Assembly: GCA_910577785.1 (NCBI GenBank) | Contig: CAJTNT010000038.1 | Coordinates: 1 to 38,325 of the forward strand | Length of the DNA: 38,325 bases | Direction of reading: 5' to 3' | DNA from: an uncultured Lachnospiraceae bacterium | GTDB lineage: Bacteria; Bacillota; Clostridia; Lachnospirales; Lachnospiraceae | Part shown: piece by piece, positions 24,833 to 32,479 of the stretch | How positions within the stretch are numbered: position 1 is the stretch's first letter | Layout: each line of letters opens with the position of its first letter | The notes under the pieces: model-generated | The model's input: only the letters and a program-made list of their open reading frames with translations | The model's database searches: none | Told to the model about the DNA's origin: nothing | Program-made: the position numbers and the translations under genes

Positions 24833-24862
24833 CCCCCACAGCAGGAGTAATAGCTGTGGGGG
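24833..24862. terminator. Bidirectional intrinsic terminator
   Basis: CCCCCACAGC (24833-24842) pairs perfectly with GCTGTGGGGG (24853-24862). The minus-strand exit reads ATTTTTC, the plus-strand exit TGATTCTTATTT. It separates the kinase gene from the convergent leuD gene. Confidence 0.88.
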
Positions 24863-24943
24863 TGATTCTTATTTATCCTAGTCGGCTTATTCTGGTTATT
24901 GCTTATTCTAATGATTACCCATCCTAATCATCCTGATTAATCG

Positions 24944-25429
24944 TTACTTCTGGTTGATATAGTTAATCAGGCCTTCTGCCTGGATGATTTTCTGCATAAA
25001 TTCCGGGAATGCCTGCCCCTGGAAGGTGGTTCCCTTGGTCTTGTTGGTAATCAGGCCGCTGTCGAAATCCACCTCTACCGCATCGCCCGCCTCGATGCCC
25101 TTTGCTGCCTCCGGGCATTCGATAATCGGAAGGCCGATATTAATCGCATTGCGGTAGAAAATCCGCGCAAACGTCTCTGCAATGACGCAGCTTACGCCTG
25201 CAGCCTTGATGGCAATCGGGGCATGTTCACGGGAAGAGCCGCACCCAAAGTTCTTGTCTGCGACGATTAAATCGCCGGGCGTTACCTTATTAATAAATTC
25301 TTTGTCAATATCCTCCATGCAATGGGCCGCCAATTCCTTGGGGTCAGAAGAATTCAGATATCTTGCCGGGATAATCACATCGGTATCCACATTGTCTCCA
25401 TATTTAAAAACGGTTCCGCTGGCTTTCAT
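24944..25429 (-). CDS. leuD: 3-isopropylmalate dehydratase small subunit
   Basis: A 161-residue swivel domain of isopropylmalate isomerase, which with LeuC converts 2- to 3-isopropylmalate in leucine synthesis. GGAGG 6 nt upstream sets ATG 25429 (MKASGTVFKYGDNVDTDVIIPARYL); an earlier in-frame Met at 25471 lacks such a site. The motif NFGCGSSREHAPIAIKAAG is diagnostic. The short length matches the archaeal/clostridial LeuD type. It follows leuC by 63 bp on the same strand and forms its operon; leuA and leuB are not in the window. Confidence 0.95.
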   Translation of the reverse strand: MKASGTVFKYGDNVDTDVIIPARYLNSSDPKELAAHCMEDIDKEFINKVTPGDLIVADKNFGCGSSREHAPIAIKAAGVSCVIAETFARIFYRNAINIGLPIIECPEAAKGIEAGDAVEVDFDSGLITNKTKGTTFQGQAFPEFMQKIIQAEGLINYINQK

Positions 25430-25492
25430 TTTTTCCTCCATTTCTATGCGAAGCCTATCGTGACGCATCATAATTCTGTCGTTATTTTTGTC

Positions 25493-26749
25493 TTAGCCTA
25501 TGGGCGCTGAAATCTGGCCAGTAATGGCGCTGGCTGCGGCTACGGCTGGGCTTGCCAGGTAAATTTCAGATTCTACATGGCCCATGCGGCCGACAAAGTT
25601 GCGGTTGGTCGTAGACACGCAGCGCTCCCCTTCCGCCAAAATGCCCATATACCCGCCCAGGCATGGGCCGCAGGTAGGGGCGCTGACAATGGCACCTGCC
25701 TCAATAAATACCTTTAAGAGCCCCTCTTCCATAGCATCCAGGTAAATCTTCTGCGTTGCGGGGATTATAATACAGCGGATGCCTTTTGCCACCTTCTTCC
25801 CCCGCAGCACCTCCGCGGCAGTCCGCAGGTCATCCAGGCGGCCATTGGTACAGGAGCCGATGACTACCTGGTCAATCTTCACCTCGCCTACCTCATCCAT
25901 CGTCTTGGTATTCTCTGGCAGGTGCGGGAAGGCCACGGTCGGCTTCAGTGCGCTTAAATCAATGGTATATGTCTCATCATACGCTGCATCTTCATCCGCC
26001 TCGTATACTTTAAACTCCCGGCTGGAATGCTCCTTCATATAGGCAATGGCCTTCTCATCCACCGGGAAAATGCCGTTCTTGCCGCCTGCCTCAATAGCCA
26101 TATTGGCAATGGTAAAGCGGTCGTCCATCGACAGGCTGGCAATGCCCTCGCCCGTAAACTCCATAGATTTGTAAAGAGCTCCATCTACGCCAATCATGCC
26201 GATAATGTGAAGGATCACATCCTTGCCGCTGACCCATTTGGAGGGCTTGCCCACCAGTTCAAAGCGGATGGCGGACGGCACCTTGAACCAGGCTTTTCCT
26301 GTTGCCATGCCCGCCGCCATGTCCGTGCTGCCAACGCCTGTGGAAAATGCCCCCAGGGCTCCATAGGTGCAGGTGTGGGAATCCGCGCCGATTACCACGT
26401 CCCCGGCCACAGTAAGGCCTTTCTCCGGAAGGAGGGCATGCTCAATCCCCATTTCCCCTACGTCAAAATAATTGCTGATCTCATGCCTGCTGGCAAACTC
26501 GCGGACGCATTTGCAGTGCTGGGCAGATTTAATGTCCTTATTCGGCACAAAATGATCCATTACCAGGGCAATTTTGTCCTTATGGAACACGCCTTCCGTG
26601 GTAAACTTATCCATCTCATGGATTGCCACAGGCGTCGTAATGTCATTTCCAAGCACTAAATCCAGGTTTGCCTCGATCAACTGGCCTGCCTTCACTTCCG
26701 GGAGGCCTGCCGCCGCAGCCAGGATTTTCTGTGTCATTGTCATTCCCAT
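25493..26749 (-). CDS. leuC: 3-isopropylmalate dehydratase large subunit
   Basis: A 418-residue aconitase-superfamily protein holding the catalytic 4Fe-4S cluster. The cluster ligands are visible in VIGSCTNGRLDDL and PTCGPCLGGYMG; GADSHTCTYGALGAF is a further family motif. Length fits the shorter two-subunit LeuC class. AGGAGG 8 nt upstream supports the ATG at 26749. It is divergent from a LysR-type regulator across a 170-bp region containing a perfect palindrome, suggesting that regulator controls leuCD. There is no room for a T-box leader. Confidence 0.96.
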   Translation of the reverse strand: MGMTMTQKILAAAAGLPEVKAGQLIEANLDLVLGNDITTPVAIHEMDKFTTEGVFHKDKIALVMDHFVPNKDIKSAQHCKCVREFASRHEISNYFDVGEMGIEHALLPEKGLTVAGDVVIGADSHTCTYGALGAFSTGVGSTDMAAGMATGKAWFKVPSAIRFELVGKPSKWVSGKDVILHIIGMIGVDGALYKSMEFTGEGIASLSMDDRFTIANMAIEAGGKNGIFPVDEKAIAYMKEHSSREFKVYEADEDAAYDETYTIDLSALKPTVAFPHLPENTKTMDEVGEVKIDQVVIGSCTNGRLDDLRTAAEVLRGKKVAKGIRCIIIPATQKIYLDAMEEGLLKVFIEAGAIVSAPTCGPCLGGYMGILAEGERCVSTTNRNFVGRMGHVESEIYLASPAVAAASAITGQISAPIG

Positions 26750-26856
26750 AATTCTGTCCTCCTATTTTTTAGATTCCATGTAGCTATGCTGGATCGTTTC
26801 GATTCCATCTTCTTTCTGCTTGCTATTTTAGCATATTGTGTAGTATAATAGAAATA

Positions 26857-26869
26857 CATATTAAATATG
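26857..26869. promoter_or_regulatory. Palindromic operator between leuC and the LysR gene
   Basis: CATATT-A-AATATG is a perfect 13-bp palindrome of the T-N11-A style bound by LysR-type proteins. It lies between TATAAT-like elements facing both ways (TATAAT at 26875-26880 on plus; TATACT near 26842-26847 on minus), neither having a good -35, consistent with regulator-dependent expression. Confidence 0.6.
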
Positions 26870-26919
26870 ATTATTATAATCCATAGTTATAAAGTTGACT
26901 AAAAAAAAGGAGGGATCCT

Positions 26920-27810
26920 ATGGAGCAGAACCTTTCATCCTATCGGATTTTTTATGCCGTTGCCAATACGGAAAATATTTCAAGGGCTGCGAAGGAACTG
27001 TATATCAGCCAGCCGGCAATCAGCAAGTCCATACAGAAGCTGGAAGAAAACCTGGGGGTAAAGCTATTTGAGCGCAGCTCCCGGGGAGTGACCCTGACGC
27101 CGGAAGGAGAGCTGCTCTATACGCATGTAAAATCTGCCTTTGAGACGCTGTCCTTGGGGGAGGACAGGCTGCGGCGCTCCATTGCGCTGGGCGTAGGCAA
27201 CCTGACCATCGGCGCCAGCGCAACACTGTGCAAATATGTACTGCTCCCTTATCTGAAGGATTTTATTAAGAAGTACCCGCATATCAATATCTCCATCGCC
27301 TGCCACTCCACCCACCAGACATTAAAGCTATTAGAAGATGGGCGGCTGGATATTGGGCTGATCGGGGAGCCGCATACAATGCGGAATATAGGTTTTTACC
27401 CTTTGCGGAACATTGAGGATATTTTCGTAGCCACCAGGAATTACCTGCATATCCTGAAGATGCGCGGGGTGGAACGGCGGCAGCTCCTGCAGAACGCAAC
27501 CTTATTGCTGCTGGACCGGGAGAATATGACCCGCCAGTACATTGACCGCTATTTCCAGGAAAACCATATTGTGGCGCAGGATATGATTGAGGTGTCGAAT
27601 ATGGATCTTTTGATTGAGATGTCGAAAATCAGCCTAGGGGTCGGCAGCGTGATCCGGGACTTTGTGCAGAATGAATTAAAGGCAGGAGCCCTGGTGGAGA
27701 TTCCCCTGGAAATACCGCTGCAGAAACGGGAAATTGGCTTTGCCTATAAGAAAATCGGGAAAATGTCCAAGGCGCTGAAGCAGTTTATTGCGTTTTACGA
27801 AGCATATTAA
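26920..27810 (+). CDS. LysR-family transcriptional regulator
   Basis: A 296-residue regulator. The N-terminal winged helix-turn-helix (SRAAKELYISQPAISKSIQKLEENLGVKLFERSSRGVTLT, within residues 20-62) is unmistakable; the effector-binding half (about 90-290) has the two-lobed periplasmic-binding fold pattern with IGASATLCKYVLLPYLKDF and DIGLIGEP. GGAGG 6-7 nt before the ATG supports the start. Divergence from leuCD suggests it senses a branched-chain pathway intermediate, but the effector cannot be read from sequence. The pyruvate-kinase-like gene starts 67 bp downstream on the same strand and may be cotranscribed. Confidence 0.94.
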   Translation: MEQNLSSYRIFYAVANTENISRAAKELYISQPAISKSIQKLEENLGVKLFERSSRGVTLTPEGELLYTHVKSAFETLSLGEDRLRRSIALGVGNLTIGASATLCKYVLLPYLKDFIKKYPHINISIACHSTHQTLKLLEDGRLDIGLIGEPHTMRNIGFYPLRNIEDIFVATRNYLHILKMRGVERRQLLQNATLLLLDRENMTRQYIDRYFQENHIVAQDMIEVSNMDLLIEMSKISLGVGSVIRDFVQNELKAGALVEIPLEIPLQKREIGFAYKKIGKMSKALKQFIAFYEAY

Positions 27811-27877
27811 ATTCCCTACAAAGTATGTTACACTTAGAAACAGCAGAAAATAATTTATTAGAAACTTGGTGACGCAT

Positions 27878-28927
27878 ATGTTAGAAATATTTGGAACCCT
27901 CGGCCCGGCATGCCAGTCCCCTGACGTGCTGGAAAAAATGTTCCTGGAAGGAATGACCGGCATCCGCCTGAACATGTCCCATTCCGGCTTAAAGAACAGC
28001 GAAAAACTCCTGGAACACTACCGCCTGGCTGCCCGCCGCGCCAACATCAGCCCAGAACTGCTGATTGATCTGCAGGGCCCGGAAATCCGTGTCGGCCTTC
28101 TTGATCAGCCATTCGTGCTGAAAAAGGCAGCATCCGTGTACCTGTGCTCCCAGGAAACCCTAGCGCAGGCAGGCTCTTTCTCCCCAGCCCCCCAAGGCAT
28201 TTCTGCGCAAATCCCTGTGCCAGGCCATATCCTCCCCGCCCTGGAACCTGGAGACCATCTCCTGTTGGACGATGGGAAGCTGGAACTTGCCATCCATTCC
28301 CTAAGCCCCTTTGTCACGGCAACTGTCCTACGCGGCGGAACACTGCGGAGCAAAAAGAGCCTCAAAATTGTCGGCAAATCCCCTGCCGCCCCCGCGCTTA
28401 CCGGCCAAGACAGGGAGAATATCCGCCTGGCCAAGGATTACGGCGTAACAGCCCTGATGCAGCCTTTTGTCACCCGCGGGGAAGAGCTCCTGGAGGTCAG
28501 GAAAGAACTTAGCAAAAACCATATGGAACATACCCGTATATTTGCCAAAATCGAAAATAAGGAAGGGATCCAAAACATCCGAGAAATCCTCCCCTATGCG
28601 GATTATATTGTAATCGCAAGGGGAGATCTGGGAAACGACATGCCCCTATGGCAGCTCCCAGCCGCCCAAAAGGAACTATCTGAGATTTGCCGTGCAGAGA
28701 AAAAACCATTCTTAGCCGTGACGCAAATGCTGGCATCCATGGCGGAAAGCCCCATCCCTACCCGGGCGGAAGTCTCCGATATTTTCCATGCCGTTGTGGA
28801 TGGGGCGGACGCCGTTATGGCCACAAATGAAACGGCTGTAGGCAAATATCCAGCGGAAGTTATCCGTTATCTGGCAAAAACAGCAGAAGAAGGCCTGAAG
28901 TGGAGGGAACGACAGTGGAAACTCTGA
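27878..28927 (+). CDS. Short pyruvate-kinase-like protein without C-terminal domain
   Basis: A 349-residue protein; standard pyruvate kinases are about 470-590. The barrel motifs are present: RLNMSHS (30-36), DLQGPEIR (64-71), AKIENKEG with K224/E226, IARGDLGND (246-254), VTQMLASM (281-288) and PTRAEVSD (294-301). The usual MLSGETA is altered to MATNETA (314-320), and the chain ends just after it, so the allosteric C-terminal domain is absent. The B domain is present. It may be a catalytic but unregulated isoform or a paralogue with another substrate. ATG 27878 follows GGTGA; a TTG 12 nt upstream is a less likely start. Confidence 0.85.
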   Translation: MLEIFGTLGPACQSPDVLEKMFLEGMTGIRLNMSHSGLKNSEKLLEHYRLAARRANISPELLIDLQGPEIRVGLLDQPFVLKKAASVYLCSQETLAQAGSFSPAPQGISAQIPVPGHILPALEPGDHLLLDDGKLELAIHSLSPFVTATVLRGGTLRSKKSLKIVGKSPAAPALTGQDRENIRLAKDYGVTALMQPFVTRGEELLEVRKELSKNHMEHTRIFAKIENKEGIQNIREILPYADYIVIARGDLGNDMPLWQLPAAQKELSEICRAEKKPFLAVTQMLASMAESPIPTRAEVSDIFHAVVDGADAVMATNETAVGKYPAEVIRYLAKTAEEGLKWRERQWKL

Positions 28928-28943
28928 ATGGATAGAAAAAAGA

Positions 28944-28979
28944 CAGGCTGGCATTCCATCCTTCCAGAATGCCAGCCTG
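28944..28979 (-). terminator. Intrinsic terminator of ilvC
   Basis: A perfect 13-bp stem, CAGGCTGGCATTC (28944-28956) with GAATGCCAGCCTG (28967-28979). On the minus strand TCTTTTTTC follows. It lies 48 bp beyond the ilvC stop and also separates it from the convergent pyruvate-kinase-like gene. Confidence 0.92.
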
Positions 28980-29026
28980 CCCCTATTCCCTTATCATTTC
29001 CTGCTTTCTAAGTTCTTCGCAGCACC

Positions 29027-30046
29027 TTAGTTGTTAATCAGCTTGTCCTCTTCGTTGTTCCAGCTATAAAGCTTGCGCACTTCCTTGCCGATGGACTCTG
29101 CCGGATGCTCAGCAGCCTTCTTGCGCATAGCCTTAAAGTGTACCTGCCGCCCTGCCGGTGACATATCCAACAGGAACTCCTTAGCAAAAGACCCATCCTG
29201 GATATCCGCAAGGATTTTCTTCATCGCCTTCTTGGTATCCTCTGTGATAATCTTCGGCCCAGTGATATAATCGCCATACTCTGCCGTATTGGAGATAGAA
29301 TAACGCATGCCTTCGAAGCCAGACTGGTAAATCAGGTCTACAATCAGCTTCATCTCATGGATGCACTCGAAATATGCATTCCTTGCGTCATACCCAGCCT
29401 CTACCAAGGTCTCAAAGCCTGCCTGCATCAATGCGCATACGCCGCCGCACAATACTGCCTGCTCGCCGAAAAGGTCTGTCTCGGTCTCGGTGCGGAAGGT
29501 GGTCTCCAAAACGCCTGCCCTTGCGCCGCCAATGCCCAATGCATAGGCCAATGCCAGATCCTGTGCCTTGCCGGTTGCATCCTGCTCTACGGCAATCAGG
29601 CAGGGAACGCCTTTGCCAGCCTGGTACTCGCTGCGCACGGTATGCCCTGGCCCCTTAGGCGCAATCATTGTAACGTCTACATCCTTCGGCGGCACAATTG
29701 CCCCAAAGTGGATGTTAAAGCCATGGGCAAACATCAGCATATTCCCAGCTTCCAGGTTCGGCTCAATGTCCCTCTTGTACATGTCTGCCTGCAGCTCGTC
29801 ATTGATCAAGATCATAATGATATCTGCCTTCTTGGCAGCCTCATCGGCAGTGAAGACTTCAAATCCCTGTGCCTCTGCCTTTGCCCAGGACTTGCTCCCC
29901 TTATAAAGGCCGATGATGACATGGCATCCGGACTCCTTGAGGTTCAGCGCATGGGCATGTCCCTGGCTGCCATAGCCGATAATTGCAATTGTTTTTCCTT
30001 CTAACAAGGACAGGTTACAATCTTCCTGGTAAAATATCTTTGCCAT
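29027..30046 (-). CDS. ilvC: Ketol-acid reductoisomerase, class I
   Basis: A 339-residue enzyme making 2,3-dihydroxyisovalerate and 2,3-dihydroxy-3-methylvalerate in valine/isoleucine synthesis. The Rossmann motif IGYGSQGHAHALNL is near residue 24. The metal and substrate residues of the C-terminal knotted domain are in ETDLFGEQAVLCGG and FECIHEMKLIVDL. The cofactor-specificity loop reads GLYKGSKSW where many NADPH enzymes have GLRKGS.SW, so Tyr replaces the usual Arg; cofactor preference may differ. AGGAGG is followed by the start MAKIFYQED. A 254-bp gap separates it from ilvN, with its own possible promoter. Confidence 0.97.
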   Translation of the reverse strand: MAKIFYQEDCNLSLLEGKTIAIIGYGSQGHAHALNLKESGCHVIIGLYKGSKSWAKAEAQGFEVFTADEAAKKADIIMILINDELQADMYKRDIEPNLEAGNMLMFAHGFNIHFGAIVPPKDVDVTMIAPKGPGHTVRSEYQAGKGVPCLIAVEQDATGKAQDLALAYALGIGGARAGVLETTFRTETETDLFGEQAVLCGGVCALMQAGFETLVEAGYDARNAYFECIHEMKLIVDLIYQSGFEGMRYSISNTAEYGDYITGPKIITEDTKKAMKKILADIQDGSFAKEFLLDMSPAGRQVHFKAMRKKAAEHPAESIGKEVRKLYSWNNEEDKLINN

Positions 30047-30222
30047 TTTCTTATCCTCCTAAAATTTATAAAAAATAATGTACTTGCCTTATCACAATTC
30101 CCCTGGCGGCCCCCAAAGCAAAAACCGCAAGGGTTGGCATACCTAAAACGATCACACTCCTGCATCACATCCTCACAGAAGTGCAGAAAACCTGCGCAGC
30201 ACAATGCATCCCTGCGCTATCA

Positions 30223-30228
30223 ATTATA
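30223..30228 (-). promoter_or_regulatory. Possible -10 element of ilvC
   Basis: A perfect TATAAT on the minus strand about 177 bp upstream of ilvC, with no convincing -35 (TGATTG at 17 bp). The implied leader of roughly 165 nt contains a GTGC...GCAC hairpin near 30181-30202; no T-box or leucine/valine/isoleucine-rich leader peptide is seen. Confidence 0.35.
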
Positions 30229-30300
30229 ACAGCCATCCTGCCGCCCAATCAGAAATTCTAACACCAAAAAAGCCTCCGGTCAAGCCTAACCAAACATTTC

Positions 30301-30801
30301 TTAATCAAACATTTTTACATCGGAAGATCCCCTGGTCAGGCCGGTAATCCCTGTCCGGGCAAGCTCCAGGATCTCATAGCCCTCCAAAAGCTCCAGGAAG
30401 GCATCCAGCTTATTCTGGGTCCCAATCAGCTCAATCATCATCGAATCGTTGGTCACATCCACAATCTTTGTCTTAAAAATCTCTGCCAATGAAATCAGGC
30501 CCTGGCGCTCTTCGCTCTTTACGCCGATTTTAATCAAAATCAGCTCGCGGCATACGGAACTGCCTGGCTGTAATTTCTTAATGTCCACCACGTCTTCCAG
30601 TTTGGCAAGCTGCTTCTCAATCTGCTCTAAAATCAGTTCGTCCCCACTGGATACAATGGTAATCCTCGTAAACCTGGGGTCTGCCGTCACGCCTGCGGAA
30701 ATGCTGTCAATGTTGTATCCCCTGCGGCTGAACAGGCCGGATACATGGCTGAGCACATTGGGGGTATTCTCAACCAAAATGGACAATGCCTGTCTTTCCA
30801 T
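30301..30801 (-). CDS. ilvN: Acetolactate synthase small (regulatory) subunit
   Basis: A 166-residue ACT-domain protein that binds valine and regulates the catalytic subunit. MERQALSILVENTPNVLSHVSGLFSRRGYNIDSI is the family signature, and a second domain follows (RELILIKIGVKSEERQGLISLAEIF). The start at 30801 matches the family; an in-frame ATG at 30828 with GGAG only 4 nt upstream is an alternative adding nine residues. No ilvB lies upstream, so the catalytic subunit gene is elsewhere. A promoter at 30861-30888 gives it its own transcript. Confidence 0.94.
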   Translation of the reverse strand: MERQALSILVENTPNVLSHVSGLFSRRGYNIDSISAGVTADPRFTRITIVSSGDELILEQIEKQLAKLEDVVDIKKLQPGSSVCRELILIKIGVKSEERQGLISLAEIFKTKIVDVTNDSMMIELIGTQNKLDAFLELLEGYEILELARTGITGLTRGSSDVKMFD

Positions 30802-30860
30802 GCACAAAACCTGCCTTTCTGAATCCATACGTCTCCATATGTTTCATGATTACGAGATTA

Positions 30861-30888
30861 AGTTTAGCATAATAAAATTGTTTGTCAA
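30861..30888 (-). promoter_or_regulatory. Sigma-A promoter of ilvN
   Basis: On the minus strand TTGACA (30883-30888), 16-bp spacer, TAAACT (30861-30866). The leader is too short for a T-box. Confidence 0.7.
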
Positions 30889-31200
30889 TAGATTCCGGCA
30901 TCTGTTTTTCCCAATTTCCATACTTATTACTTTTATTTTCCATTACTTGTAGTTATGGCCATATTGTTTTTCTATAATCTGCTTAGATGACTGTTAAATG
31001 CTCTCTTTGGCCACACGAAGAATGCCCCTGCTGAATCGGCGCATCATACTCATCTATCATGATAATTGGCAGAATGCCATGGTGTTCGTCTGTCTTTTCA
31101 AAAAAATAAAGTTTTCTGCAAATTAAGAGGGAATGAGAGGATGAGGCTTACGGGACGCTGCGAAAGGGGGGCGCCCCCCTTCGGAAAATTCTGTCAAGTG
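30889..31200. other. Non-coding stretch upstream of ilvN
   Basis: About 310 bp, AT-rich on the ilvN side. Apart from the GC-rich palindrome at 31164-31181 I see no gene, RNA or operator. A short plus-strand frame (31066-31332) overlaps the relic coding tail on the other strand and has no family features. Confidence 0.6.
31164..31181. repeat. Perfect GC-rich palindrome
   Basis: AAGGGGGGCGCCCCCCTT is an 18-bp perfect palindrome with flanking CGA / TCGG extending the stem with one bulge. It stands out in AT-rich surroundings and lies 20 bp beyond the end of the degraded AAA-ATPase gene. It could be a terminator stem without T-run, or a scar of an inserted element. Confidence 0.7.
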
Positions 31201-31826
31201 TTATTTTATCTGTTTCTCTGCCAGCATGACCCTGCACCGCTTTTTATAGCAGGCTATCCCATACTTCAGGATATGCTCTACCCCATCGTCTTCCAGGTCA
31301 TCTTCATATTTTGTATATTCAATCTGCTTTAATGCTTCCTTACATGCCGTGTCCAGATTTCCGTCATGGGCATATTTTACTTCTATTTATCATCCAAGAG
31401 TTTTCGATATGCTGCTTTATCATGTTCATTCAGATTTTCACTATCTAAAAGAAAATAGAACCTCGCTGCCACTTCCATGATAACTTGGACTACCTTTTGA
31501 TAAGCCATCTCATAGCATCTTGCGTCAATTCCTTTCAGGGAAACGGAAATAACCGGGTATTTCCCCATATATTCCTCACAGAGCGCAGTTTCCTTTGAAA
31601 TATCCAGCCCGTCAAACATACGTTTATCCCCACCCAGTGAGAAAAAGTGTTCCAGCATGCTCATATTCAGCGTTTTCCCAAACCTTCTGGGACGGGTGAA
31701 CAGGTTCACTTCTCCCCAGTTGTGAAGGAGTTCCCGGATTAGTCCTGTTTTGTCGACATAGTAAAAATCCTCGGAACGGAGTTTTTCAAAATTATCAATC
31801 CCGATTGGCAGTTTCTTCTGTCTCAT
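31201..31826 (-). pseudogene. AAA-ATPase-like / PD-(D/E)XK protein with internal deletion
   Basis: The 5' part (start 31826, AGGAG 6 nt upstream) encodes MRQKKLPIGIDNFEKLRSEDFYYVDKTGLI and the ATP-binding region RPRRFGKTLNMSMLEHFF, typical of the family combining AAA-ATPase_like and C-terminal PD-(D/E)XK nuclease domains (usually about 500-580 residues). It stops at 31383 after ...LLDDK. Immediately beyond, in another frame, the family's C-terminal end can be read: VKYAHDGNLDTACKEALKQI ... KYGIACYKKRCRVMLAEKQ, to a stop at 31201. The middle, roughly 300 residues, is missing. This is therefore a deleted and frameshifted remnant. The function of intact members is not established; they are abundant and decay often in gut Clostridia and Bacteroidetes. 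Confidence 0.85.
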
Positions 31827-31873
31827 TTCCATCTCCTTCCACACTCCTTCCATCATCTTCAAACTATTTCTCT

Positions 31874-32479
31874 TCAGCACCGCAAGCTCCTTGTCTGCAC
31901 CACCACCTCATAGGCGGAGCAGATTTTATCTGCCAGGCATACGAGGAACGCCGCCCGGCATCTGGGGAAGGAAAACAGGGTCAGCGGCCACATATGGCTG
32001 AGGATAATATTCCGTTCCATCGGCGTCAGGGGATAACGCCGCGAAGCTTCCTTAAGGGCAATCGCCGGGTGATGGAGGCCATGCAGCCGACCAGGATAAC
32101 CGCCTTCATGCCAGTCATAGAGATAGAAGTCATGGAGAAATGCGCCCCGTACTAATTCTGAGTCTGGTGCGCCCACATGCAGGCGGCGGTTCAGGTAAAA
32201 GCTCAGGCGAGCAACGCTGACGACATGCTCATAGGTTGAAATCCTCCCATGCTGGATACAATGCTTCATCAGGGCAGCCTCCTTTGTCTCACTAAGGCCC
32301 TGCAGGTAATTCCTGATTTCCAAATTTTCCCGATGCGTAAGCCTTATGATTAACTTTCTTCTTTTCTGGACTTCCTGGCGCGTATGCCTTGCTTGGAAGC
32401 TTCTTCTTTTCCGCCTTTCCTGCTTATGGATGCCTTTCTGGCTTTTCCAGTTTGCAAAGATTGTTTTCCATCTTTTCAT
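31874..32479 (-). CDS. HD-domain phosphohydrolase-like protein
   Basis: A 201-residue protein. The N-terminal 45 residues are very basic (KSQKGIHKQERRKRRSFQARHTR). The HD domain runs from about 85: STYEHVVSVARLSFYL supplies the first His, GAFLHDFYLYDWH the HD pair, and LHGLHHPAIAL, ILSHMWPL and ADKICSAYE the later conserved positions, so the metal site appears intact. The substrate is unknown. Its ATG overlaps the stop of the PF06541 gene by 4 bp (ATGA), indicating translational coupling. The relic AAA-ATPase gene follows 47 bp downstream. Confidence 0.88.
   Translation of the reverse strand: MKRWKTIFANWKSQKGIHKQERRKRRSFQARHTRQEVQKRRKLIIRLTHRENLEIRNYLQGLSETKEAALMKHCIQHGRISTYEHVVSVARLSFYLNRRLHVGAPDSELVRGAFLHDFYLYDWHEGGYPGRLHGLHHPAIALKEASRRYPLTPMERNIILSHMWPLTLFSFPRCRAAFLVCLADKICSAYEVVVQTRSLRC

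Noticed and set aside
30059..30300. T-box or amino-acid leader-peptide attenuator before ilvC
   Set aside because: No AGGGTGGNACCGCG box and no run of Leu, Val or Ile codons in short frames; only weak hairpins are present.
31066..31332. 88-codon plus-strand frame
   Set aside because: Antisense to the readable PD-(D/E)XK tail of the relic gene, no family features and it spans the GC palindrome.
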